64,000 bases of DNA from Eudorina sp. 2006-703-Eu-15 (GCA_003117195.1 BDSI01000001.1:2518164-2582163); one strand, 5' to 3'; numbered from the stretch's first letter, positions 45,801 to 59,120 are shown. Numbers and translations are program-made. Notes: generated from the letters alone by a model not told the origin.

Positions 45801-47435
45801 GCGTTGTGTCTCGTAACTGGAGAGGAGTGCTAGAGCCAGAGTTCGGAACGTGCGCTTGAGCATGCTTGATTGGCACAGGCTGCCGAGGAGGAGCCGCTGC
45901 TCCAGCGCAAGAAGGGGGATGTGGCCTCTCAGCGCTCGACTGCCTCACCCGCCGTGCCGGCACTGCCCCCGACAGGAGGCTGTCAGCCGTGTCACTGCTG
46001 TCGAAGCCCGACATGACGGGTACGAGCTCGAACAGCTTGTCCTTGACCCCGACTGCTTGGAGCGAGTCATCTGTAGGCAGGCAGGCAAGCAGGCAGGCAG
46101 GCAGGCAGGGCAGGCAGGGCAGGGCAGGAAGGTAACAAAGGCAGGCAGGCAGGGCAGGAAGGCAGGTAACAAGAGCAGGTAGGCGGGCAACAAGACGGGC
46201 CTGCTAGGATTCGGGCTGCGCGCGACAAACTTGACGAGCCTCCACGTTGTAAATCGTGAACAACGTAATTCAGTGGGCCCCGATAACGCCATTCCGTGTG
46301 TGTGTAAAAGGAAACTCAGTGCGTATTAGAAAACCGAGCCGCGAAAACTCCGTGTGTGTGTTAAAGAGAACACACACACCGTGTGTGTGTGTGCGCGCGC
46401 GCGCATGATCTCAAACCCTAGACCACAGCCTCATTCGTGGGCCGCATTCCGCACGCGAACCCCATGACCAAGCGGCTCGTAATCGCGTTGCCGAGAGAGT
46501 TCTTACCTTGGCGCTGGCGGAAGCGGAGCTGCGGATCGGAACCGAAAGCGGTCTCAAGGAGGACGTATTCCAGCCGTACAAGTGAAAGGGCGTCTCCGTG
46601 CGTCAGCGCTGCAATCACCACCAGGGGGCGAGGAGGACAGAGCACGCTGAGAGGGGGAGCGCCCGCGACTATCAGGTGAGGTCGTCGCAGATTTCGTGTC
46701 CGTGGGCAGTGACCGGCAAGTTGACCGGCTGGCAATTGCACTTCCACCTCGCAGACTGCATTTCAAAACAGAGAAAGCATACTGACATGAAATCGCCGGT
46801 CGTATCAGACCGGCATAGGGAACCTCCAAGGCAGGTAGGCATCCGAGGTACGCTGCCGGCAAAACAAGACGACGTAAACACAAAATGTCCAACAAATAAC
46901 TAAGCACAATTGAATTCAGACTCGGCAACAAACCATCAATAGTATGTGTTCTGCAAAAATACACTCTGACACGCTTTTACAATAACAACGCAATAGCCTG
47001 CGTCACTGCGGGTTCGGCTGCGTCACTTCCTTATAGAAATACGTACACGTAAATTAAGCGACCTTACAATGGAAAGCAAAACGCATGCCGCAAAACATGC
47101 CGTCGTGGATAAGAAAGGGCGCGCTCAAACCCCGCCAACGGATATCAAGTCAACAGAAACACGATAACAAACCCGAACGCCTGCGACCTCCACCGTTACG
47201 CACCTAATCTTTCAGCAGCCTCCAGCTGACGTCGGACAAGTAGTGTGGCCCTCTGACGCACGCCCACATCCTTGGCCCGTATAGTTATGACAACGTCATT
47301 CACGGTAATGTGCGCGCCACCGGAGTGGAAGTGAAGCCATCGCACGTTGTGCCCTCCGCGCCCGACGACTGTACCGGCTTTGACACCTGGCGGAAGCGGT
47401 AGCTTCACAACATCAGGCCGACAAGTGGACTCCAT
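42870..47435 (-). CDS. KH1: KH-like domain protein, 9 exons, complete (family not recognised)
   Basis: Exons in transcript order: 47435-47204, 46755-46507, 46070-45949, 45494-45254, 44893-44826, 44637-44441, 44198-44069, 43698-43531, 43373-42870. All are GT-AG and phases agree; 1911 nt gives 636 residues plus TGA. Residues 1-77 form a KH-like fold candidate: DVVKLPLPPGVKAG, then VGRGGHNVRWLHF (GRGG at the place of the KH GxxG loop), then GAHITVNDVVITIRAKD. Later conserved parts are KIRFKLGKTLFRNVGPRAGK, WLTGSLGFSLVDTKTTATLH, LRLKLITQFREHP, SKRGLPRNRHLEYARRKTKF and LRVSVTQVQDDRGTHYEVSG, followed by a variable low-complexity tail. Nucleic-acid binding is inferred from the KH-like start; the rest is unknown. 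It is head-to-head with KH2 across 4 kb. Confidence 0.82.
46075..46195 (+). repeat. (CAGG)n repeat next to KH1 exon 3 acceptor
   Basis: About 120 bp of CAGG/CAGGG units. On the minus strand it lies directly upstream of the CCTACAG acceptor of KH1 exon 3, where a pyrimidine tract would normally be. Confidence 0.9.
46370..46404 (+). repeat. CA/GT/GC dinucleotide cluster
   Basis: ACACACACACC followed by GTGTGTGTGTGTG and GCGCGCGCGC; the CA and GT parts are complementary and could form a cruciform. Lies in KH1 intron 2. Confidence 0.85.
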
Positions 47436-50400
47436 TGTGTTAATGGGAGACACGTGCTTAGGCTCAGGTTTAGCCCAAGTCAACTTGGACTCAACAAGGA
47501 AACTTGGTCATATAGATAACTTTGAATGGACACGTAATTAATCGACACCTTCTCTAAGCCAATGTGTGTATTATAATGGTGCAATGGGCGGGTTAACGGG
47601 GAATATGCGCCGTGGTTCTGTTCGGCTCTGGAACCGGAGCGCCCGATGCCCGGGAATGATCCTTCTTATCCGAATGCAACGGTAACATGTAGAAAAATTA
47701 CGCGATATAATGTCTATTAATGGGAAAATAATGAAATTGACGGGGCCATCTCGGGAGTCAGGGTAGACGAAAGGTAGAATCACATCCGCCGCAGCAACTG
47801 CATCATCCTTAACCTAACATCATCTAACATCATAATTGAACTTAACAAATTTACCAAAATAGATAGTGCAGATGGCCAGAAGCCGCGATGACCATTTCGC
47901 GCGTCGCGACCTGTACTGACCTGTACATACGGGTTTAGTCCTGCCCTGTCCTGCGGTGGCGGCGTTACATGGAGAGCGTGATGGAGAGGGTTTGGGGCTT
48001 TCGCCTACGCGATATTGGACCGCAAAGAAGACTAGACTGGTAACGTGGCAGCCCGTTTTGACTCCATCATGCGCTTATCCATCATGTACATACTTAAGAC
48101 TCGTCGTGAAGCTCGTGACGCCCCTCGACGAGCGCGGCGGGTGGCCCCGTCAATCGCGCCCGCCTGTACATTTTACTTGATCAGGCAGAGGATATATTAT
48201 TTCAAAGCGCTTTGATTAATCCAGCTGAATATTTAGACCAACGTGACTAGGTACGGACGGATTCACGAAACGCATAATTTCTTTAACAACTGGAAATGAT
48301 AAACTATTCTCATGTTGAAAAACTATACTGAAGACCGTTCAATGACAGTGGCGAGATGTTTGTCAGTCTTGATGGGTTGGCGCCAAAGGCGCCATCCTAA
48401 GTGGGAATCTCTGTGGAATCCCACGCGCGCACCGGTGCTTCCTAACAGTGTAAGCAACTTTGTTAACAAAGTAGCCACGTCCCTATACACCTCACCTTTT
48501 GCACGTGACGCCGTGCAGTACGTGGAAGGGTAGGGGTCATGCGGCTGAGTGCGATGCTGTGTTGAGCGCACCCTCGCGCACAGCGTCATCGGATATCAGT
48601 TAAGCGGTTGATGCAAAAGCTCAATGTAAGCAACTGGATGCATGCAACGTTCGGAAGCGTTAATAATAGTGCTAGTCTTAGTAGTAAGTGACAGCCGGTG
48701 GTTCCTCATCCATCCAGCATATGTAAATTTACGATTTGCCATTTGACTGGACAGGGGCTTCGGTCGCGAGGTAGCGAATGTCCGCAAGAAATCGTGATTG
48801 AAAGATGTCGCACTCCCAAGCTCTCCCAAGATGTCGCACTCCCAAGCTCTGATGGCGTCTCCTGCGAACATTTGAAACGCTAACATGCGATCTGCTCCAT
48901 CACTTCGGGCTGCAGGGTCCGCTCGTGTTCATCACCCAGTGACCACCTGACCAGAACTGGCGGGACCGGAAGGGGTCGGCCGGGGCCACCGCACGCTGTC
49001 CCGGGGTCGGGTCGGCCATCAGGGCTCTGTGCACCCGACTGCCCGGGGCCGGAGCGCCGGACGATAATAGTTTCCTTTCTCCTGCTGGTGCATCGTCATG
49101 CGCGTGCTTTTAGGCGTTCTCTGCGTGCCCTTGGGCATACGGTTCGTACGGGTAGTTGTGCAGGTATTACGTATGGGTTTATGCACCCCCAACCATGTAA
49201 TACACACACACACACACATTCGCATGTCACGCACTCCTGTTCTGCCTGCTTAAATTACACACACATTCGCGGTTCAGTGATTCAGCTTTTCCTTCCTCGT
49301 GCTCTGATGTGGGATGCGTTAGGATGTGATGCGATGGGATGCACATCATTTCTTGGAGCCAACTGCGAGGTTGCGTAATTTCCACCTGTCAGCGTGTCAG
49401 GCACCGTTGCACCGGTAGTGCGGTAGGCCGCATCGGTTTTGTGGCACACGAACGAAGTACGACAAGGGACGAGATGCTGTTCCCGACACCGTTCACCAGT
49501 CCAGCTCCTCCCTCCACGTAGTCCTCATCGCCATCAGTTCCCCATCGCACATTTTCACTATTCCGGCCCTCATCTCCTCACACGGGCGTGCGGTCCAGCT
49601 TTTGCCTAAAGTGCAAGAATTGTTAAGGCGATTCTTCGTCCTTGGTCCTGTAGACCCGTACTCTGTCCTATGAGCATGATAGCAACATGGGGACGCCCCT
49701 GACGTGTGTGCATGCGTGCGCACGCGCTCCATACCTGTACATTAGTACAAATACCTGTTTGAGCCGAAAGCCCAGGTGCACGCAACGCACGCCTAGCAGC
49801 CCCTGATATACGCACACGCGTCCGGACTCAAAAGCTTCGGACGATGACCAGACATCCTAACTTTTAGCTTGGTGGAATTACCAAGCTGGAAGCCGCATGC
49901 AAGTCAGATCCGCTATGAGCGCGATCTGCACAATGAACGCTGTTCACCGTGGCGTTGACCGTCGTTGACCTTGCCAAAGGTATCCATAATCCTGAGCAGA
50001 TATGCAGGCGCCAAGTAAGAGGAGAAATGGTTGGCAAGTATGCCAGATGCCGATTGCCTGTGCTCGTCGGTTTACTACATGGCTTTTCGACTCCGCAGTC
50101 CTCAGCTCCTCACGCTCTTCTCTACGGCATTGAAACCGACAACACCAGTGACACGTAATATTGCTTTCAATAAGGATAAATGGAAGACATGATAATATGA
50201 GCATTAGCTCTTACGTTCCGTTCTAGGTGCTACTGCGATTCGTCACTATTACTATGCGTCGCAATGAAGCCCTGCTCTACATAGCATAAACAAATTACAA
50301 ATTTATGATGTATTCACTATGCATCTTTTCTTGTTCTCGAGCCAAATATCGGCGATCTAACTCACGATGTATACGCCTAGAAATGTCATGCAATGCAGCA

Positions 50401-51436
50401 ATTATAAATTTCCAGTTTCAAGGGCAACGCTCCCCTTACCTGCCTTTACGAATGTCAATGATACGACATTACAAATCATTATCCCTACACTGCGGATACA
50501 TCCATTAATGGTGTGCGTTGAGTTGCAATTGAATTCAGTTTAAGGTGTGAACTTCTGTGGACACAACCGTTCAAGAGTGTGAGTTGATAGAAGCTGCATA
50601 TAGGTGACAGTAAAGCTTTGTGTAATATAATTTCACACAACACATAGGCAACCAATTAATACGATCATGGTCTTTTTTGAGTAAGGATGTTTGTAGACAT
50701 CAACGTCTTGTTGGAGTCCAAACGACATGAATGTTCCAGGGCTTTGCTGGCTAACTCCAGTTGCAAGCTTGCTTACCGGGCATCTATATAATTATGTAAC
50801 ATATGAATTATAAAGCGACGTTGTTGTGATTGCAACGAGCTATGAAAAGCAGATGGTGGCCGATGGTGTACCTGTGTTTTTTACGGACGTTTATGGATAA
50901 CGCCGAGATTGCATGAGAAGATCTCAAACGTTTGTCCTTGAAATCAGTACTCAAAATACACAGCAGCAACGGAAATGCTCAATTGCGAGAGCCGCGTGGG
51001 GCTAGCGCGCCGGTTGTCGGTTGCTAGCATTGCTAGCATTTTTACATGCTCCGAAACCTAAGGTCGGGGACGACTCTTCAAGTACTCTCATGCGTTAGCT
51101 GGGAAAGTCATACGCTGCGCTTACCGTCTGCAACTGATTGAGGATTCCGCAAGCTGGCCTCGATATTCCCTCGAGGCGCGGAAGTGCTTCTGCGTTCAGG
51201 CACCGAATAACGTATATTCCACAAGTGCTCTTTGCGCGCGATAACAAACTCAAGCGTGCTGCTTTTTGATTATTTGTCGACTGCACATTTGATGCTTTTG
51301 CGCCGGCGAGTTTTGGCACAATCACGATTACGAATAGGCGCCTGCAAGCGCTGTCGCAAGTGACACCCCCGTAAGATAAAACAGGATAACGCCTAAGACC
51401 AAACATTCGCTATCACGATTTATTGAACGCTTAATA
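47436..51436. other. Divergent intergenic region between KH1 and KH2
   Basis: 4 kb between the two start codons; clearly more AT-rich than the genes, especially 50200-51430. It must contain both promoters, but I see no motif I can assign. A (CA)n run is at 49202-49218. Open frames are short and unsupported. Confidence 0.55.
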
Positions 51437-54400
51437 ATGTCTTCAAGCCGGAGTGACGTCGTAAAGTTGCCTCTGCCATCCGGCATCAAGGCTGGGCTGC
51501 TTGTGGGGCGCGGCGGGCATAACTCTCGGTGGCTACATTATAATTCGGGCGGAGCGCACATCACAGTCAATGATGCAGCAATTAGCATCCGCGCAAAGGA
51601 CTGCCAAGTCCGAGCCCGTGCCATCCAGCTCGTCCGACGGCAGCTCGACGCCATGGGCAAGTTTGGTGAGTACACGTATGCAACCACCAAGGCCGCATCG
51701 TATCCAAGATAAAGCCCTTCCTTTACTGGGAGCATCTGTATGGACGTGCGTCATAGGAGCGCTACAAGTTGTTTCAATCGAGGCTGTGCAATCGTGCATC
51801 GCCTTTCGCTTTTACAGTTGCCATGGACGTAGACCTGTTGAACTGCTTACACCAAGAACATTCTACCAATTCCTTGTCATCAAATCAGCCCCATTGCAAC
51901 TGCTGTTGGGCAATGCATCCCTAAAACCCGCAGCAACCCACGACCATGCGGTGCCGGTCCGCGTCGACTACATCCTGCTGGAGCCGGCCTTCGGAACCGA
52001 CCCACGGGTCCGCTTCTGCATCCGAAATGGTGAGGAAGCGCGGCGACCGATGGTCTCTCGGGGTTTCAGCCAGGAGGCACTGTTGTGACGTCCGTCGCCG
52101 TGTACCGTGTGTCTCACCGACGGCACCGTGGGCGTGGACGTGGGCGAGGCGTGTTGAGATCGCAGCGTGCCGACACGCGCCGAATACAGCTGGCGAGGTT
52201 GGCGAACATGTCGCACACAACAATACCAGCCTCTCCCAACCTTTGGTTTGATCCCCGTGGCCTTTTCCCCGTTGGCTCCCCCCCCCCTCACCCCCATCCC
52301 CTCTACAGACGCCCTGACGGCCGCCACTGGCCTGAAGGACCGGTTCTTCGTGCTCGCTCCGGAACCGCAACCATGGGCAGGCGAGCTGGAGCAGCCGCCC
52401 GGGCCGTGCCCCTTCCGACGCATCTCCGACGACACGTGTACGCCCTCCGACCGCTGTAGCAAGGCCACCCAGGACTCCAGGGCCGCCAGCACCGCCTCCA
52501 CTCCCCAACGGGTGAGATGCCGGAGGGCTCAAGTCTGTAGCCCCGCCTGCTCTCCCACCAGCTCTCCCACCGGGTCGAGTTGGTTCGGGACCGCCTCCGC
52601 ATTCCTTGGGGTTAGTGTCTCCTCTTAACGTGTCGCCTCGACACGGGAGACGTGACGGGACTGCATGCATGGCTTCTGCGGCACGGACGTGGGCGGGCAT
52701 GCGGTCCTTGTGCGTCGTTTGGCTGGCAAGACAGAAAGGAGTTCGCGCGCGTGAGGCGTGCGTGCCCGTGTGTGTGCAAGGGGCTCTGGCTGTCGCTGCT
52801 GCGGCTTGTGACCGACCGCCGGAGGCCGGACCGCCTGCGCTCGTGTGCCGGTGGGGCTGATGATACCGTTTGTTTGTCTGCGAGGTCTTTGACGAATGGA
52901 TGGATGAATGGATGAATGAATGGATGGATGGATGGATGAATTACATTCGCTGCGTTCAGGACCAAGATGAGGTTCGAGATCAGGACCAGGCGCTCGGCGC
53001 GGACGGCCAGCCGGCAGACGACGCAGCGGATGGCGCCACGCGCTTCCATGCCGCCTCCGCCTCCGGCTCTGCCTGGTCGAGTGGCCTCCCGAGGTGCGGC
53101 GGCCCGCCGCTGCTGGCGTCCGCGGGCCGCGCGCTGGCGGCTGCGGTCAGCAAGGCGGCGTGCTGCGAGCCGTCGTACGATACACTCAAGATCCGCTTCA
53201 AGCTGGGTGAGTCGATGCAGCTGAGCGAACGAGTAGTGTGGGAATGTGAGGGTTGGGTGTTGTAGATGGACGCACCTATGTCATGTGGAGGGGGCGGATG
53301 TGGCGCAATCATGACTGGATTCATGAGCTACCCCGCGATGTCCTCTACCTCTCGATGAGCCACCGTCCCCTGGAATCCGATGCGGCGTTGGAGCTGTCAG
53401 CGTTGTGCGCCAGGCACTCACGCACCCACCCACCGCAACAGCGCCGCGATGCTCTGTCCCCCGTCCCCCGGTCCCCCGTCTGCAGGGAAGAGCCTCTTCC
53501 GCAATCTGGGCCCGCGGGCCGGCAAGACCGGGCTCAGCGTGGCGGACTTGGAGGTGGGTTTCAGGGTTTCAATTGAAGGTTTCCCGTGAGCAAGGTCGGG
53601 TGCGAGGTCAGCTTGCTCGAGCCCCGCACGTCCTTCCGGCTCGGTTGCCCTTGCACGTGCTTCCCGTATCGCTACCAGTTTTGGTTTTGGTTTGGGTTTA
53701 GGGTTTAGGGACATGGATGAAGCTACAGCTGGTTCCCGACTTGGGCCCCAATGTAGCTAAAGCGATGCACGTGGCTTTGCCTCCGCAAATCTATCCCGCA
53801 GGGCGCTGGCGCCGGCCGCGGCGCGTACCAGTCTGTGTTCAGCAACTTCATCCCCGCCTCGGCCGTCCCACGGGTCACTTCCTGGCTGACCGGGTCGTTG
53901 GGCTTCAGCCTGGTGGACACCAAGACCACCGCCACCCTCCACGTCATCAACCAGGAGCTCAACGTCCACTACTCTATCGCACTGGCCATGGACAGGTGGT
54001 GAGTCAAGGGGGCCGAGGGAGGGAGGGAGGGAGGGATGGGGGAGGGTCAAGGGAGGGGAAGGACGGGGAGCCATACCCTCCTGCGTAGCGGAAGCGCAAG
54101 CAGTGGCGGGTCGGTGCGTCCCAGCCTACAGGGTAACACGCATACTGTGAGCAAGTGCATATCCTTGGCTACAACCTGGAAAAAACATATTTGGCTGGAG
54201 ACATGTTAACTCCCCGCCCCGCCCCGCCCGGCTGCTCCTCGCAGTGACGACTCCACCGCCTCCCTCCGCAAGCTCAAGGCGGGCGGCTCCAAGAACCACT
54301 CCGTCACCCTCATGACTGCACCCGACCAGATGGACCTCCGGCTCAAGCTCATCACGCAGTTTAGGGAGCACCCGGTGAGACCTCCCGGAGGGGGGGCGGC

Positions 54401-55499
54401 GAGAGGGGGGGGCTCTGGGGCCAGACGGGGGTCAGAGCAGGGCTTGAGGACGGGGCGGCGGGCGGAGGATGGGGCGGTGCTGCTCAGCTCGCGTGCCTGG
54501 GAGGTGCGGACCGGGCAGTCGGGGCAGGGTCAGCGGGGCCGTGTTGTGGCAGGACTCCGGTAGGGCGTCGTGCCAAGCTGGAAGCTTTGCAGAAGGGGGC
54601 AATGCTGAAGCGGATCCAGGGTTTCGGGGACTTCGGTACACATGCACGCATGCAGGCTCCATGCCAGGCTTTGAAGTAGTCCACTCCGTTCTGGCCTTGT
54701 CTTCGCTCGGTACTTGATGTTATCAAACTTCAACGTTCTGCAGGGCCTGGCGTACGACGCGGACGCGCACACCACCGCCCGGCGTGTCGCAGCTGCCGTA
54801 CGAACCGAGGGCTTTGACGGCTTCACGCGCAGCAAGCGGGGCCTGCCTCGCAACCGGCACCTGGAATACGCCCGGCGCAAGACCAAGTTCGTGTACGAGG
54901 GCGTCCTGCCGGTAAGCCCGGGCCGCACACTGGTTGGGGGACCAGCTCGGGGTGCCGCTGCGAGAACCCACTTCACATGCTTGCTTGCAACGGGTGAAGC
55001 TGCAAGACGACAAGCGATTGCACTCTTCTTTGACCCTCCATGCCGCCCCCGGTTGGTCCCGTGTCGGTCGCAGGCGGGCGGCGAGGGCGGGTGCGGCCAG
55101 CGGCTGCGCGTCAGCGTCACCCAGGTGCAGGACGACAGGGGGACCCACTACGAGGTGTCGGGGTGCATGCCCGAGGTGGACGCGCGGCTGCGCTCCATGG
55201 TTAGCACCACGCAGGCGCAGGAGCAGGCGCAGGCGACCGGGACGGACCCCGCCGGTGGCTTCATCCCTGAGTGGCGCCGCGGCCGCAGCAGCGGCGGCGG
55301 GTGCCGTCGGGTGCACGACAGCGTCAGCAGCAGCCCCGCACGGACGCGGGCCACCACGCCCGACACGGACCCCGATGGGGGCTGGGCGGTGGGGGCGCTG
55401 GCGTCCCTGTCGGAGTTCGTGGCGCAGCTCAACGGCCACCTGGGGCCGCTTTACGAGGGGCAACAACTGGGCGTTCTTGTGGCGCGCACGGCGCCCTAG
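51437..55499 (+). CDS. KH2: KH-like domain protein, 9 exons, complete, paralogue of KH1
   Basis: Exons 51437-51665, 51769-52029, 52309-52511, 52960-53206, 53486-53553, 53802-53998, 54245-54374, 54744-54911, 55074-55499; 1929 nt gives 642 residues plus TAG. Exon 2's acceptor (CTACAAG at 51768) is weak but is the site that keeps frame. Exon phases match KH1 throughout. The N-terminus has DVVKLPLPSGIKAGLLVGRG then GHNSRWLHYNSGGAHITVND, with the GRGG loop kept. Exons 5-8 and the start of exon 9 are almost identical to KH1; exons 1-4 and the C-terminal 90 residues differ strongly. The terminal region is rich in Gly/Ser and charged residues. A TGTAA element at 56372, the usual green-algal poly(A) signal, could serve this gene but is far from the stop. 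Confidence 0.82.
52894..52940 (+). repeat. (TGGA/TGAA)n repeat just before KH2 exon 4
   Basis: Tandem GGATGGATGAATGGATGAAT units ending 20 bp upstream of the exon 4 acceptor. Confidence 0.9.
53678..53710 (+). repeat. Telomere-like GGTTTTGGTTTGGGTTTAGGG run in KH2 intron 5
   Basis: TTTTGG, TTTTGG, TTTGGG, TTTAGGG, TTTAGGG in tandem. Two units equal the Arabidopsis-type telomere repeat. Too short to be a telomere. Confidence 0.7.
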
Positions 55500-56371
55500 A
55501 TAGCGGGGCTGCTTGCTTGCCGGTTTCAATGTTCAGTCTCTCCCTGCCGTACGTGCCGTGCAGCGCACGCAGTGTGTCATGACAGCGACACCGGCTACGT
55601 AGGTGGGCGGGTGTGGAGACGGACCTCGCGCCTCCCGCGAGCGTTGTCCCGAGATGCTGCGTGCCGGATGGTGCGTGTTGAGGCGCGCACCCGCCGAGGG
55701 GTGCAGCAGCCTGGGATGTGCTTTGGGGGGGGGTTGGATCGGTTTGAACTCGGATCGGTATTGCTCTATCTCGTATGGATTGCAGAGAGGCATATTCTTA
55801 GTCCGCAGGCAGGGATGATGAGTGCATGTACGGTAGGCATCAACGCATTGTTGCGACACGGACTAGCAAGGCAAGGCAAGGCACCGACCAACACCCAGGG
55901 TCGACGCACCGACTTGAAGCGCCAGCTGGCTGGCGGAGCGCCGCCTCGTCTCCTCGCTCCCTCATAGCGGGGCGGCCACGAGACAGTGTAGGGTATACAC
56001 ACCCGAGGCAAGCCGAGGCGTGGCTGGTCGGCTTGGCGCTGCGGGACGAGGGCTGCGACTGGGTCGGCGCCGGCAGGCAGCGGTTTCCATATCCTGATTT
56101 GGGGCGGGACTAGATGGTCGTCCAACGGTCGTGCGTGGTTTGCGGACTGCATCATGGAGACTGTGTGTCGTACACTGCGTAAGGGACGGCAGATGGATGT
56201 TGGAGTTGGATTGTGCATTAGTGTTGGATTAGTTGAGGGAGCGACTGACCCCTATTTTTAGTCGATTGAGGGGACCGACCCCGAGAGGCGAACGAACGGC
56301 CACGCACCCCAACAGAAACGAATGACGCCAGCGAAGACCAGTGATGTGGAGAGCCACATAACTGTCATTGT

Positions 56372-56376
56372 TGTAA
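56372..56376 (+). terminator. Candidate TGTAA polyadenylation signal for KH2
   Basis: TGTAA is the known green-algal poly(A) element. It is 873 bp after the KH2 stop. A five-base motif occurs often by chance, so support is weak. Confidence 0.25.
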
Positions 56377-57867
56377 AGCGCTCCAGCTGTAGCCGGGCGC
56401 TGTGATGATATGTTGTAGCCCACACCGTTGTACATGCGACCTAGCCGTGTTGTACAGGGTTAGTACGGCGCTGGACACGGAACTGGTGTACGAATAACAC
56501 CTGCCGTACGCGTAGCTTATGCTGTTCGGCCCTTATTAGAGCGATGTTGTGAGTGAGTGAGCCAGGTTTTAAGATGCGCTTTGATGTATGCTGCCACGTC
56601 ATTGGCCTCATGGAGGGCTGCTACCTGGCTGGGTTGCACCAGCCGCCAGGTTTGCCCTCCGCCGGCCAACAGCGGGATGATGAACGGACCATTGCCGCGG
56701 TCCTGGCTGAAATGCAGGACCTACCCGCGGGGTCCTCGGCTAGCTGTGCGTTTCCGGCTGTCGGGTGCAGCGTTCGCGTGTTGTTTGGAAGGACGACGGA
56801 GCAGAGCTCATGCATGCATGGCCATTGAAATTGTGTCCTGGTGGTTCGTTTGGTTTTGTCGAACTTTTGCCCCTCAGCTGCTGTGATTTGGAGGCGGGCT
56901 GTGCTTGGGGTTTGTCCAGGAACGCCGGCGAGGCGCGTTCGTTGGGGGCGAACCCAGCAGCCCGACAAACGTGCAGCAGGGCATCCTATAGGCTGCTGGT
57001 TGGCTAGATTATTGCATGTCACAGCTACGGTTGTCACCGATGACCCGCGGGGTCCACCAAACCTCGCGGGGTCCACTGTCACATTTATTATAATGGTACC
57101 GTAACAAGGTAGGCAGCCGTGAGTGTGCCGCTGTGGTGCGTGCGCACCTTGATAGGGGTTGCTGGTTTTGATACATCAGCAAGTTGTAGCGCACGGCGGG
57201 AGTGCGGTGGTCCATGATCCGTGGTTCACAGTTGTGCAGGGGGCGGCCGCAGGGCCGCTAGCGTTGTAGTGCAACGGTGGACGTTGCAGTGTTCGTTGCT
57301 GGTGGCTGGCAGGTTGGCGTTGTGTGTGGTTCATCCAGGGTGTTTGTCTAGAGGTCCCATCGCAAGATGGTCGCAGGGGCCACGGCCCCGCCCGCCGGCG
57401 ATCGACCGCGTCGTCGTGTCGCCGTCTCATTGGTTATGTAACGTACGGCATGAAGAGCCGCCATAGCTTCGCCAGCTCAAACAGAAAACCCCTCGGACGC
57501 GTCTTTCTTACAGGCAAAAGCCCTCGCTCGGACGTGTGTTTCTTGGTTCGACTCTGTTCCCTGTCTGCATGTCGCGTCTAATTAACGATTGAGACATTCG
57601 TGCGCTAGACGTTGAAAGAGCTCTGATGTGTCTGACATTGCAAGGCGAAGCGCAATCACAACACGTGTGTTCAAGCGCAGGCAGCATGTATACGGTAGCA
57701 CCAAACCGTTGAAGTGTGATACCCGGCGAGCACCGCCACAGTTGTCCCATAACCCTGCTGACAGTGTTTCGCAAAATAAATACTTAACCAAATTGAAAAC
57801 AAGATGATAATCTTTAGCGTCGACCGTCCAGCTGCAGGTTGCCCACGAATTTGCAAGCCCAAATTAG

Positions 57868-57965
57868 CGGGCATATAAATAAAATTATTGTATTGCGTTG
57901 AAATGTTCCAACGAAATAACGGGCATATAAATAAAATTATTGTATTGCGTTGAAATGTTCCAACG
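57868..57965 (+). repeat. Tandem duplication of a 46-bp AT-rich unit, period 52
   Basis: Two copies beginning CGGGCATATAAATAAAATTA and ending TGTTCCAACG, apparently identical, separated by AAATAA. Each holds TATAAATA. Confidence 0.95.
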
Positions 57966-59120
57966 GTGCGCGTGCAGGCTTGCGGTGAGGCACCTGCCAG
58001 CGTGCGCCGCCCGGCTCGGATACCCGCAGCAGCAAGCCGCGCACAGTCCCTAACACTTATTACAACTGCACTACTGTATTTGTATAGAAAGCGCCTATAA
58101 AATATACTTCTCTGCAACGGGCTTGAGTGCGTGCTATTGCAAAAGCACGGGCACATGGCCTGCTTCGTTCGACTCACCCCTGATCGCACCTCTGCTGTAC
58201 CGCCCATTAATCTCAAGTCTGAAAGGCATATCAGCATAGGCCGGTATGTGTCTATCGACGCCTGAAGGAGCATCAGCGCACTCAGCGAGCGGCGGCTGCC
58301 GGCGGCGGTTGCCGTGCGCGTCTGCAGCTAACAGTACAACGGACGCACGTGCACAGTAAAGGCGCGTCACGCCTAGCACCGTTACTACATCCTCCACAAC
58401 AAATAAACTCCTTTGGTTGGTCGCAAGGTGTCCTTGCATCCATGTTTGTAACCGTGACAAGGTGGACCCTAAGTCCCTAATCAGCCATTTTGATCCGAGC
58501 CCGGTTGAGGGCACACACATGTTACAGACCAACGAAAGGCTCATACCGAAGTCTACTCAGGCCGGGAAATGCAGACGTAGGAGAGGGGGAACTCGGGCGC
58601 ACGGCCCGTACCCGCACCGTGCCGTACGCGCAGTACGGCCCCACCCGGCGGGTCACAACTAGCTCGCGTGGGCTGCTACAGAGATGCCAGCCAAGCGCGA
58701 GCCCACGCGAATACAACCCCCGCTACAAGGTGGACCTTTAATCCCGAATCAGCCATGTTCACATTAGACATCCTCATTATTACGTAGACACGCTCTTCGC
58801 AGTCCTCCATCCTGGTTGGCAGTGGTTTGGGAGGGACGCACGACGGAATTCATTCTCTCTCACGGTTCGATTAGTGTTGGTGCGATACGGCTGTGATACC
58901 CGACGAAGCCAGTAATAACACGACATGACAGCGGTGCTGACCAGTGGCTGCGTCCGAAGCAAGGGACCTGTCTCATATAGTATTAATGATGTGACCGTAA
59001 GTCGTCGGTGACAGGCACAGCAGTACCCCCGCCGCCGGCGGATACTTTCCGGCAGAACGGCGCCTTCAGCTTCAGCTGCTGGTGGTATGCGGCCTGTGCG
59101 ACCGGACATGTATGTGCCCG

